Shown in pieces: positions 1-6,897 of a stretch of DNA of 7,763 nt; the first letter of the stretch is position 1, and the number at the start of each line of letters is the position of its first letter. The notes under the pieces are model-generated. The model was not told the origin of the DNA. It was given only the letters and a program-made list of their open reading frames with translations, and did not search any database. A program made the position numbers and the translations under genes. Source of the stretch: an uncultured Lachnospiraceae bacterium (GTDB lineage Bacteria > Bacillota > Clostridia > Lachnospirales > Lachnospiraceae); contig CALZHV010000097.1 of assembly GCA_945787485.1 (NCBI GenBank), positions 1 to 7,763 of the forward strand. The letters run 5' to 3'.

Positions 1-494
1 TAAAAAAGGTTTATATCCCGAAATTTCTTTTTCCTGTTTCAAGTGTAACCTTTAATTATATTTTGTTTTTGGTATCAATTGTTGTTCTTGCGGCAGTGGC
101 TGTGGTGCTTGGGGTTTATCCTACATTTTATGTACTTTTATCCATAGTTCCACTTGCTATTTTATTTGTTTTTTCGGTGGGTATTGGTATGCTCCTTGCT
201 ACACTCGGCTCTTTTTTCAGGGATTTGGAGTATCTTTGGAATATTGCTTTGATGCTAATAATGTACGCAAGTGCGATTTTTTATTACCCGGACAAGATAT
301 TGGACAGCAACGTGTCCTGGCTTTTGAAATATAATCCGCTATTTTGCATTATTGATAATTTCAGAAGCTGTGTTTTTGGAGAAATGATGGATGTAAAAAT
401 GATGACATTTTCCGGCTGCGCAGCTTTGATAACCTTGATAATCGGAAGCATTGTTTTTGAAAAAAATCAAAATAAATTTATATTATATCTGTAG
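1..494 (+). CDS. ABC-2 type polysaccharide/teichoic acid export permease, 5'-truncated (TagG/Wzm-like)
   Basis: This is the membrane subunit of a two-component ABC exporter that moves a lipid-linked polysaccharide or teichoic-acid-like polymer across the cytoplasmic membrane. The frame is open to the left edge, with its first complete codon at base 3, so 163 C-terminal residues are visible of a family usually about 255-275 aa long. The start lies outside the window; the internal TTG at 63 is not a real start because family-like sequence (KKVYIPKFLFPVSS) precedes it in frame. That motif, the stretch GIGMLLATLGSFFRDLEYLW, the NPLFCIIDNFRSCVFG segment and the hydrophilic end before a terminal FILYL are typical of TagG/Wzm-type permeases. 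About four hydrophobic membrane segments are visible. The ATPase gene follows after 24 nt, as expected for a transporter pair. Exported substrate is inferred from the downstream transferases. The family call is firm; tagG orthology is not proven. Confidence 0.93.
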   Translation, partial: KKVYIPKFLFPVSSVTFNYILFLVSIVVLAAVAVVLGVYPTFYVLLSIVPLAILFVFSVGIGMLLATLGSFFRDLEYLWNIALMLIMYASAIFYYPDKILDSNVSWLLKYNPLFCIIDNFRSCVFGEMMDVKMMTFSGCAALITLIIGSIVFEKNQNKFILYL

Positions 495-505
495 CTTTAT
501 TATCC

Positions 506-510
506 GGAGG
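506..510 (+). promoter_or_regulatory. Shine-Dalgarno site of the ABC ATPase gene
   Basis: GGAGG ends 8 nt before the ATG at 519. It is a strong site inside the 24-nt gap after the permease stop and fixes the ATPase start. Confidence 0.85.
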
Positions 511-518
511 AAATATAA

Positions 519-1253
519 ATGCAAAAAGTAATAAAAGTTGATAGTGTAGGAATGAGGTTTAATTTAAGCAAAGAAAAGCTTGACAGCCTGAAAGAATACT
601 TTATCAAACTAATGAAAAGAGAAATAGAACATAACGAATTCTGGGCACTTCAAGATATAAGCTTCGATGTAGAAAAAGGAGAACGGATTGCAATACTTGG
701 ACTTAACGGAGCAGGAAAATCAACTCTTATGAAGGTAATAGCCGGTGTGTTTAAACCTACTACGGGAACGGTTACAAAGGAAGGGGTCATTGCACCGCTT
801 ATAGAGCTTGGAGCCGGATTTGACATGCAATATACAGGCAGAGAAAATATCTTTTTATATGGGGCAATTCTTGGACATTCAAGAAAATACATGGAAGAAA
901 AATATGATGAAATAGTTGAATTTGCAGAGCTTGGAGAATTTATTGATGTACCGCTTAAGAATTATTCGTCAGGAATGAGAGCAAGACTCGGCTTTTCAAT
1001 AGCAACGGTAATAAATCCTGATATTCTTATTCTGGATGAGATACTTTCTGTCGGAGATGCAAAATTTAAGAAAAAAAGCGAGAAGAAAATTATTGATATG
1101 ATTGATTCAGGGGTAACTGTATTGTTTGTATCACATAATATAGAGCAGGTAAAAAGAATTTGTAATAAAGCAATGATTTTGGAAAAAGGCCATATGAAAA
1201 TGTTCGGCGAGCTTGATGAGGTTGTTGCTGTATATGAGGAATCGGTTAAGTGA
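519..1253 (+). CDS. ABC transporter ATP-binding protein for polysaccharide/teichoic acid export (TagH/Wzt-like)
   Basis: This is the cytoplasmic ATPase that powers the upstream permease. All nucleotide-binding motifs are present in order: Walker A GLNGAGKST (residues 61-69), LIELGAGFD (95-103, a hallmark of the TagH/Wzt subfamily), signature YSSGMRARL (149-157), Walker B ILILDE (169-174), D-loop SVGD and the switch histidine in VSHN (H206). The N-terminal segment MRFNLSKEKLDSLKEY is also typical of this subfamily. At 244 aa it is a bare nucleotide-binding domain: it lacks the C-terminal carbohydrate-binding domain of some Wzt proteins and the long C-terminal extension of Bacillus TagH. The ATG at 519 is set by GGAGG at 506-510 with an 8-nt spacer. 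It overlaps the next gene, which points to translational coupling. Intact and very likely active; substrate inferred from context. Confidence 0.96.
   Translation: MQKVIKVDSVGMRFNLSKEKLDSLKEYFIKLMKREIEHNEFWALQDISFDVEKGERIAILGLNGAGKSTLMKVIAGVFKPTTGTVTKEGVIAPLIELGAGFDMQYTGRENIFLYGAILGHSRKYMEEKYDEIVEFAELGEFIDVPLKNYSSGMRARLGFSIATVINPDILILDEILSVGDAKFKKKSEKKIIDMIDSGVTVLFVSHNIEQVKRICNKAMILEKGHMKMFGELDEVVAVYEESVK
1236..1240 (+). promoter_or_regulatory. Shine-Dalgarno site inside the ATPase 3' end, for the overlapping downstream gene
   Basis: GAGGA lies within the last codons of the ATPase gene, 12 nt before the ATG at 1253 and 9 nt before an in-frame GTG at 1250. The ATPase stop TGA (1251-1253) overlaps both candidate starts. 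The spacing fits GTG slightly better, while ATG is the commoner start; the product changes by only one residue. Confidence 0.5.
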
Positions 1254-2395
1254 TGAAGTCAGTTAAAAATACTAAAAATTGTATAAAAATGCTTATGCAG
1301 CACATTGTATTACCATTTGTTTATAATTTGAACAGATTTAAAAAAATAAAAGAAAAACAGGTGGTACTTGCCGATATGCATCATGATAACTGTCCTTATC
1401 ATATGAAAAAGCTAAAAGAAGAACTTTATGATGAGGGTTACAATGTTGTTGAATTCTTTTTTGACATCAAAAGTGTTTCCACAATAAATTCTTTTTTTAA
1501 GATGATAGACTTTATGACAATATATGCATGCAGTGAGGCTGTTTTTATATGCGACAATTTTCTCCCTGTAGCATCATGCAGAAAAAGAGAAGAAACAAAA
1601 GTAATTCAGATATGGCATGGAAGCGGAGCATTTAAAAAGTTTGGACATGATGCGAAGGACGATATTCCGAAAAACTATTATGGTGATGTATATAAAAATT
1701 ACGATATGGTAACGGTGAGCAGCAGCGCCTGTGTACCATATTTTGCTCAGGCAATGTACAAAAGCTACGAACAGATAATTCCGACCGGAACAAGCTGGAC
1801 AGACTTTCTTTTCGACAAGTCAGATAAAAACAATATAAGACACGATTTTTTAAGGAAATATCCTGATGCAATAGGAAAAACAATTGTGCTTTGGGCACCT
1901 ACTTTCAGAGGCAATGCCGGACATGCATCTGTCTGTGGAAGGCGTTATATACAACAGCTTAAAAAAGATGAAAAAATAGCCGATACATGTTATATTATCG
2001 ATAGCACTCATCCGCATGTTAAGAAAAACAGTATGGTTGCGCAGGAGCTTATGATTATGGCAGATGTGCTTATAACAGATTATTCATCAGTTTTTTTTGA
2101 TTATTTACTGCTTGACAGACCAATAATATTTTTTGCACCTGACATAAAAATTTACAGTGCTCAAAGAGGATTTTATTTGGATTACAAAACATTGCCGGGA
2201 CCGATAATAGGAAATGAAGCTGATAAAGAAACCTGCTACCATAAGCTTAGAATTGCACTTATAAGGTCTTCCAAGATAGCAAAAGGTATCAAGGAGGATC
2301 CGTATAAGGTCAAACGACAGTGGTTTAAAAATAAATATATGAATTCATGTGATGGTAAAGCTACAAAAAGAATCATAGAATATATTAATTCTTAA
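1253..2395 (+). CDS. CDP-glycerol glycerophosphotransferase family protein (TagB/TagF-like), first of three
   Basis: A predicted membrane-associated cytoplasmic enzyme that transfers a polyol-phosphate (classically glycerol phosphate from CDP-glycerol) to a lipid-linked acceptor. It has 380 aa from ATG 1253 (381 from GTG 1250), the size of single-domain TagB-type enzymes. Residues about 1-35 are basic and hydrophobic, fitting peripheral membrane binding. The Glyphos_transf-type catalytic domain shows IWHGSGAFKKFG (about 120-131), WAPTFRGN (214-221), a THPH motif with the second conserved histidine (253-256), LITDYSSVFFDYLLLDRP (274-291), RGFYLDY and LPGPI (305-318), and the C-terminal DG.ATKR motif (367-373). 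Compared with its neighbour, about 16 residues are missing between the HP and TDYSS motifs. The start overlaps the ATPase stop. Family firm; primase versus polymerase role, and glycerol versus another polyol, cannot be told from sequence. Confidence 0.92.
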   Translation: MKSVKNTKNCIKMLMQHIVLPFVYNLNRFKKIKEKQVVLADMHHDNCPYHMKKLKEELYDEGYNVVEFFFDIKSVSTINSFFKMIDFMTIYACSEAVFICDNFLPVASCRKREETKVIQIWHGSGAFKKFGHDAKDDIPKNYYGDVYKNYDMVTVSSSACVPYFAQAMYKSYEQIIPTGTSWTDFLFDKSDKNNIRHDFLRKYPDAIGKTIVLWAPTFRGNAGHASVCGRRYIQQLKKDEKIADTCYIIDSTHPHVKKNSMVAQELMIMADVLITDYSSVFFDYLLLDRPIIFFAPDIKIYSAQRGFYLDYKTLPGPIIGNEADKETCYHKLRIALIRSSKIAKGIKEDPYKVKRQWFKNKYMNSCDGKATKRIIEYINS

Positions 2396-2489
2396 GGCTT
2401 GATATTGATATGGCATATCTGAAATTATATTGATATCAGACCATATTATATTCGACGTGCTTAACAAAATGCAAAAAAGAGGCGATTAT
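2396..2489 (+). promoter_or_regulatory. 94-nt intercistronic leader with imperfect hairpin and three TTGATA words
   Basis: No gene is convincing here. ATATGG (2408-2413) and TCTGA (2418-2422) pair with TCAGA (2436-2440) and CCATAT (2441-2446), giving an 11-bp stem with a 4-nt bulge on one side and a 13-nt loop. No U-run follows, so it is not a standard intrinsic terminator. TTGATA occurs at 2399, 2405 and 2430. A weak promoter reading is TTGATA 2405-2410, 15-nt spacer, TATATT 2426-2431. The structure may be chance in AT-rich DNA, or may act in mRNA processing or translation of the next gene. Confidence 0.3.
2478..2482 (+). promoter_or_regulatory. Shine-Dalgarno site that decides the start of the second glycerophosphotransferase-like gene
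   Basis: AGAGG with a 7-nt spacer precedes ATG 2490. In-frame upstream candidates at TTG 2430 and ATG 2469 have no such site, and the extra 20 residues they would add show no family resemblance. Confidence 0.75.
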
Positions 2490-3668
2490 ATGTTTAAAAT
2501 AGTTAAGAAAGCAATAAACAGGACAATCGGAAGGACGATGTTTAAAACAAAAAGAGTTATTGCAAAAAAGATTAAAGGTCTGTGTGTAAATTATATTTTA
2601 CCGTTTGTATATGTTAAAAGCTGTGTTTTGCCGGTTGAAAATACTGCTTTGTTTGTAGAAATAAGAGGCAAAGAAATATCTTCAAATTACAGAGGTATTA
2701 TTCATTATTTGCGAGCAAAATATCCTGATGTAAAAATCAAGACTTACTTTCTGGAAATGGGAGAAAAGGGACATATTGAGTATTATAAGAGATGTAAAAA
2801 GCTTGTTAAATTGATGGCAAGAGCAAAATACATATTTATAGATGACTGCTCTAATGTTATAGCCGCACTTCCGATTAGAAAAAAGACAAAGCTTGTACAG
2901 ACATGGCATGGTTGTGGTGCGCTTAAAAAGTTTGGATTGTGCTATGATGCAACAGAAAAATATTATGGTCGTGAAGACATATTTACCGTAAGCTCAGAAA
3001 ATGTGATTGATTATTATGCAACGTCAACGGGATTGCAAAAGAATAAGATTAAAGCTATCGGTGTACCAAGAACTGACCTGTTTTTCCAGGATAAATACAA
3101 GAAAAGATGTGAAGTTATCAGGAGAAATTTTTATAAGGAACATCATATTGATGAAAACAAGAAAATCATTCTGTATGCACCAACCTACAGAAATCATATA
3201 GAAGCATCAGTTATGACTAAAAAGTTTGATACAAAATATCTGAAGGAAGCTCTCGGAGATGAATATATTGTTTTGTGCAAATATCATCCGGTTTTTTCGG
3301 GCAAACGTAGTGACTTTGAAGACGATGGCTTTATGTTTGATATAACTGACAGCATAAAGATTGAATATGCAATGGGCATTTGTGATGCTCTTGTCACAGA
3401 TTATTCCTCTTTGATTTTTGAATATTCATTGCTTGATAAACCTGCATACTTTTATGCATATGATTTAGATGAATATATAGAAAAAAGAGGCTTATATATT
3501 GACTACAATGACATGCCGGGACCAATATGCTATACGTTGGTTGATTTGGCTCAGAATATTAATTCAAGGGTTTTTGATAGTAATAAAATGAAAGCATTCA
3601 GAAGAAAGTATATGGGTAGTTGTGACGGTAATGCAACTAAGAGGCTGTTGGAATTGTTGAGAAACTGA
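2490..3668 (+). CDS. CDP-glycerol glycerophosphotransferase family protein (TagB/TagF-like), second of three
   Basis: A second predicted polyol-phosphate transferase, 392 aa from ATG 2490. The first 30 residues hold 11 Lys/Arg interspersed with hydrophobic residues, fitting an amphipathic membrane-binding helix. Catalytic-domain motifs in order: QTWHGCGALKKFG (about 137-149), YAPTYRN (229-235), CKYHP (263-267), FDITDS and the following helix (283-288 onward), LVTDYSSLIFEYSLLDKP (301-318), RGLYIDYNDMPGPI (333-346) and the terminal SCDGNATKR (377-385). It shares the order and wording of these motifs with the preceding protein, notably WHG.GA.KKFG, PGPI and KYM.SCDG.ATKR, so the two are paralogues; unlike that protein it keeps the full segment between the HP and TDYSS motifs. 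Two single-domain enzymes side by side suggest divided work such as priming and elongation, which is inference. The donor could be CDP-glycerol or another CDP-polyol. Confidence 0.92.
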   Translation: MFKIVKKAINRTIGRTMFKTKRVIAKKIKGLCVNYILPFVYVKSCVLPVENTALFVEIRGKEISSNYRGIIHYLRAKYPDVKIKTYFLEMGEKGHIEYYKRCKKLVKLMARAKYIFIDDCSNVIAALPIRKKTKLVQTWHGCGALKKFGLCYDATEKYYGREDIFTVSSENVIDYYATSTGLQKNKIKAIGVPRTDLFFQDKYKKRCEVIRRNFYKEHHIDENKKIILYAPTYRNHIEASVMTKKFDTKYLKEALGDEYIVLCKYHPVFSGKRSDFEDDGFMFDITDSIKIEYAMGICDALVTDYSSLIFEYSLLDKPAYFYAYDLDEYIEKRGLYIDYNDMPGPICYTLVDLAQNINSRVFDSNKMKAFRRKYMGSCDGNATKRLLELLRN

Positions 3669-3790
3669 TGTGATAATTGTAAAAATGATGAAATGCATGA
3701 GAGATTGATTAAATAATTGATGTAATGCTTGAAATAATACAATAGTTACATAAATTAAATGTTTATTATATTTATGCTAAGGAGCGTTTG
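3669..3790 (+). promoter_or_regulatory. 122-nt intergenic leader before the large fusion gene; possible promoter and RBS-proximal hairpin
   Basis: This very AT-rich gap holds no supportable gene. CATAAAT (3749-3755) can pair with ATTTATG (3770-3776) around a 14-nt loop, and TAG (3743-3745) with CTA (3777-3779) extends the stem past a TTA bulge, ending against the Shine-Dalgarno site at 3779-3784. A candidate promoter is TTGAAA (3729-3734), 16-nt spacer, TAAATT (3751-3756). Both are weak in this base composition. No terminator for the upstream gene is visible. Confidence 0.3.
3779..3784 (+). promoter_or_regulatory. Shine-Dalgarno site that decides the start of the large fusion gene
   Basis: AAGGAG lies 6 nt before ATG 3791. 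The in-frame TTG at 3788 would leave only 3 nt, so ATG 3791 is preferred. Confidence 0.8.
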
Positions 3791-6700
3791 ATGGAGCGCA
3801 ATAAAAACTTATGGATTTATAACGCAGGCTCAAGTTTCAGCGGTAATCCTAAATGGATGTTTTTGTATATGATGAAAAAGCATCCTGACGTAAAAGGAGT
3901 ATGGCTGACTTATGACTTTGCTACAACTAAATATATAAGAGGGCTTGGATATGAAGCTTATCTTTTTAAATCGCCTGCCGGTAAAAGTTATATGAAAAAA
4001 GCAGGCGTTTACGTGGTTAATCAGGTAAAAGAAATTATTCAGCCTGAGCTTTTGGGAATAACCATGCTTAATTTGTGGCATGGTGTAGGCTGCAAAACAG
4101 TAGAACAAAAAGTAAATTTTGGATTCTTAAGAGAACGAATAATAAAAAAATATATTCAAAACAATAAATTTTACAAGCAGTCACAGCTTTTTCTTGTTAC
4201 ATCTGAGCTTATGGAAGAGCATTTTATTAAACAGTGCGGACTTTCAGAAAATCAGCTTGTAAGAGCAGGCTATCCGTGTTGTCAGAAAATGGACTGGGTT
4301 TGTAGCTTTGACCACGACATAAAAAAGAAAAAAGGTCTCTCGGATGAAACGAAAATTGCCATGTATTGTCCGACATACAGGGATGGAAATCAGATTGATT
4401 TCTTCGGAAGTGCAATACCGGATATGGACAGATTGATTAATGTGTTAGAAAAAAATGACATTCTTCTTATTATGAAGTTACATCCGCAGATGATAAATGA
4501 CAGTAAATACGTTGCAGCAAAGGAAAAATACAGCAATTGTAAAAATATATTATTTTGGGATAATATGTTGGATATTTATGAAATCTTTGATTGCATAGAT
4601 ATAGCTATCATTGATTATTCATCTATTTTTTATGACCTTTTAGCGGCAGGTGTGCCACATTATATAAGGTATATGTTTGACATTGACGACAAGGAAAATC
4701 TGAGAGATTTTGTATTTGATGTCAAAGAAATGACATGTGGTGACATGTGTGATAATTTTGATATGCTGCTTGAAGCGTTGGAGAAAAAATCTGTAAATTG
4801 TAAAGAAGATAATAACGCAGCATCTATTGACAAAGCATACATTGATAATGATGAAATAAAAAAAAGGGAAGAGATAAAAAAGCTTTTCTGGTCATATGAC
4901 GAGAATTCCTGCGAGAATATATATGATAAGGCAATGCAACACAAGGTAATGCCTGTCGAAGATAAGATTTTATACAGCTATGATATATTTGATACCATAT
5001 TGAACAGAAAATGCTTAAGCCCTGTCGGAATATTTGCATATGTATCTCAAAAAATGAATATGTCACAGGAAAATTTTCCGGAGTTTGTAAAGGCAAAGTA
5101 CAGATATGTACGAATGGGAAGTGAAGCAAATGCAAGGGAATATGTTAAAAAAAGTCTTCATGTGCGAAAAGATGCAAGAACGGAAATTACATTTGATCAG
5201 ATTTTTGAAAGAATGGAAAGTCTTTATAAGCTTTCAAAAAAACAGATTGAATTACTGAAACAGTGGGAGCTTGAGGCTGAATATAAAGCTGCGGTTTTGA
5301 ACACGGACATTGCAGAAGAAATAAAAAATCATATTGCCGATGGAGATAAGGTTGTATTTATTAGTGATATGTATCTTCCAAAGGATTTTATTGCTAAGCT
5401 TATTCACAAAATTGAACCGGAATTTGACGAGGTTCCGCTTTATGTGTCTTCGGAATTGGGAAGTCAGAAAACAACAAAACAGTTATATCTGGATGTGTTT
5501 AATGATTTAGACAAATATGATTATACAGAATGGATTCACACAGGCGACAATCCAAATGCCGACCAAAAGCAGCCTGAACAACTCGGTATTTTGTGTAAAC
5601 AGGTAAATAAGCTTAATTGGGAAAAATATGAGCAACAATATCTGACCGCAAATTTCACATATGATGCATATTGCTGTGCTGCGATTATGAGGCGGCTTAA
5701 AGAGCTTACAAGAACAGATAAAGAATATAACGATATAAACAGTAATTACTGGGATATAACAATAAACAATGTGTCGTCATGGCTTGTTCCGTATGTAGCG
5801 TGGGTGATAGATGATGCAGTAAAGAAAGAACTTGATACATTATATTTCATTTCAAGAGACGGACATCTTTTAAAGCTTATTGCAGACGAAATAATAAATA
5901 ATAAAAAGCTTAATATTAAAACAAAATATATTTACGGTTCCAGAAAATTATGGAGAATACCATCTTTTGTGGAAGATATTGATAAAGATTTTTTTGAAGC
6001 GCATGGCCAGTTTGCAGACATAAGTGATTTTTCGTCATTGCTTGGTGCACTTTTGCTGGATGAAAAACAATTTGATGAAATACTGCCTGAGCTTAATTAT
6101 GTAAAAAGTATAAAATATATTAAATCTGATGAATTAAAGAAAATACGTGAAACTCTTAAAAATTCCGAAGCATACAGAAGCTTTGTCCTTGAAAAATCAA
6201 AAGAACAAAGACCGATAGTATTGAAGTATCTGAAGCAGCAGATTGATTTTACGGAAAAGTATGCTTTTGTGGAATATTGGGGACGCGGCTATACGCAGGA
6301 GTGCCTGGGACGTTTGCTTAGGGAGATAAATACAAATGCAACAAACGAGTTTTATTATATTAGAAGTATTTATTTTAGTGATGAAACAAATATAAGATAT
6401 AATATGTCTAATGATACGGGCTCTCTCATTATGGTAGAAGCAGTTTTTGCAAACACACCATATAAGACAATATCCGAATACAGAGACAATAATGGTATTG
6501 TAGAGCCTGTGATAGAAGAAAATGAGTTTTGTAATAAAGCATTGCAAAAAGCAATTGAAAAAGGACTTTTTATGTTTACAAGACAAATGTGCGATATGGA
6601 CATGGTTAACGAAGAAATGTTTTATTTTGCGTTATCACAATTTGGAATCTCACATTACAGGAAAAATAATAAAGCGAAAGTTTATGTAAATGTACTTGCA

Positions 6701-6895
6701 AAAATGATTGATTCGGTATCGGTAAACGGAAAGTGCAGAGAATTTGCACCACCTATAAGGCTTAAGGATGTTTACATGAAGCTTAGATATAATGAATATA
6801 TCAGAACAAGAAATATTAATATTTCTGTCGAAAGATCAAACAGATTGTTTAAAACAATTTATAAGTTGTACAGAAAAAGAAAAAACAGAGGTTAG
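3791..6895 (+). CDS. Multidomain protein: glycerophosphotransferase-like domain + HAD-fold domain + uncharacterised C-terminal region
   Basis: A 1034-aa protein from ATG 3791. Residues about 1-330 form a TagB/TagF-like domain with LWHGVG (95-100), YCPTYRDG (192-199), MKLHP (228-232) and IIDYSSIFYDLLAAGVP (273-289); the RG.Y.DY..PGP signature of its two neighbours is not recognisable here. A charged linker (about 330-390) follows. Residues about 392-600 are a HAD fold resembling the predicted hydrolases of COG5610: motif I YDIFDTIL (D398 the expected nucleophile), a helical cap of about 120 residues, motif II FISDMY (S525), lysines K560/K563, and motif IV HTGDNPNAD (D586, D591). The remainder (about 620-1034) holds LYFISRDGHLLKL (684-696), FVEYWGRGYTQECLGRLL (826-843) and a basic tail; I believe similar regions follow HAD domains in polysaccharide-locus proteins, but the activity is unknown to me. 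No signal peptide or membrane segment, so probably cytoplasmic. A 2-nt gap to the next gene suggests co-translation. Domain calls 1 and 2 are solid; overall function is open. Confidence 0.9.
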   Translation: MERNKNLWIYNAGSSFSGNPKWMFLYMMKKHPDVKGVWLTYDFATTKYIRGLGYEAYLFKSPAGKSYMKKAGVYVVNQVKEIIQPELLGITMLNLWHGVGCKTVEQKVNFGFLRERIIKKYIQNNKFYKQSQLFLVTSELMEEHFIKQCGLSENQLVRAGYPCCQKMDWVCSFDHDIKKKKGLSDETKIAMYCPTYRDGNQIDFFGSAIPDMDRLINVLEKNDILLIMKLHPQMINDSKYVAAKEKYSNCKNILFWDNMLDIYEIFDCIDIAIIDYSSIFYDLLAAGVPHYIRYMFDIDDKENLRDFVFDVKEMTCGDMCDNFDMLLEALEKKSVNCKEDNNAASIDKAYIDNDEIKKREEIKKLFWSYDENSCENIYDKAMQHKVMPVEDKILYSYDIFDTILNRKCLSPVGIFAYVSQKMNMSQENFPEFVKAKYRYVRMGSEANAREYVKKSLHVRKDARTEITFDQIFERMESLYKLSKKQIELLKQWELEAEYKAAVLNTDIAEEIKNHIADGDKVVFISDMYLPKDFIAKLIHKIEPEFDEVPLYVSSELGSQKTTKQLYLDVFNDLDKYDYTEWIHTGDNPNADQKQPEQLGILCKQVNKLNWEKYEQQYLTANFTYDAYCCAAIMRRLKELTRTDKEYNDINSNYWDITINNVSSWLVPYVAWVIDDAVKKELDTLYFISRDGHLLKLIADEIINNKKLNIKTKYIYGSRKLWRIPSFVEDIDKDFFEAHGQFADISDFSSLLGALLLDEKQFDEILPELNYVKSIKYIKSDELKKIRETLKNSEAYRSFVLEKSKEQRPIVLKYLKQQIDFTEKYAFVEYWGRGYTQECLGRLLREINTNATNEFYYIRSIYFSDETNIRYNMSNDTGSLIMVEAVFANTPYKTISEYRDNNGIVEPVIEENEFCNKALQKAIEKGLFMFTRQMCDMDMVNEEMFYFALSQFGISHYRKNNKAKVYVNVLAKMIDSVSVNGKCREFAPPIRLKDVYMKLRYNEYIRTRNINISVERSNRLFKTIYKLYRKRKNRG
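6887..6891 (+). promoter_or_regulatory. Shine-Dalgarno site of the glycosyltransferase gene, inside the preceding gene's 3' end
   Basis: AGAGG overlaps the last codons of the fusion gene and sits 6 nt before ATG 6898, supporting both this start and coupling of the two genes. Confidence 0.75.
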
Positions 6896-6897
6896 AG

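Noticed and set aside
63..65. TTG at 63 as the start of a short 143-aa membrane protein
   Set aside because: In-frame codons before it (from base 3) encode family-typical permease sequence, so this is a truncated gene and not a small one.
2430..2489. 20-residue N-terminal extension from TTG 2430 for the second transferase
   Set aside because: No Shine-Dalgarno site upstream, residues unlike the family, and the segment overlaps the hairpin; ATG 2490 has AGAGG at 7 nt.
3007..3201. 64-codon + strand frame inside the second transferase gene
   Set aside because: Out-of-frame reading of conserved catalytic sequence; no ribosome site and no family resemblance.
4319..4334. A-AAA-AAG slippery-like heptamer followed by A-rich sequence, possible programmed frameshift
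   Set aside because: It lies within an intact frame with conserved motifs on both sides, no stable stem follows at the right distance, and A-rich lysine runs are common in this DNA (a similar one at about 4857-4867).
6197..6603. Minus-strand open frames of 77-129 codons opposite the fusion gene
   Set aside because: They lie wholly within a strongly supported + strand gene, have no recognisable motifs or ribosome sites, and are expected from AT-rich antisense reading; the same holds for other minus-strand frames across the window.
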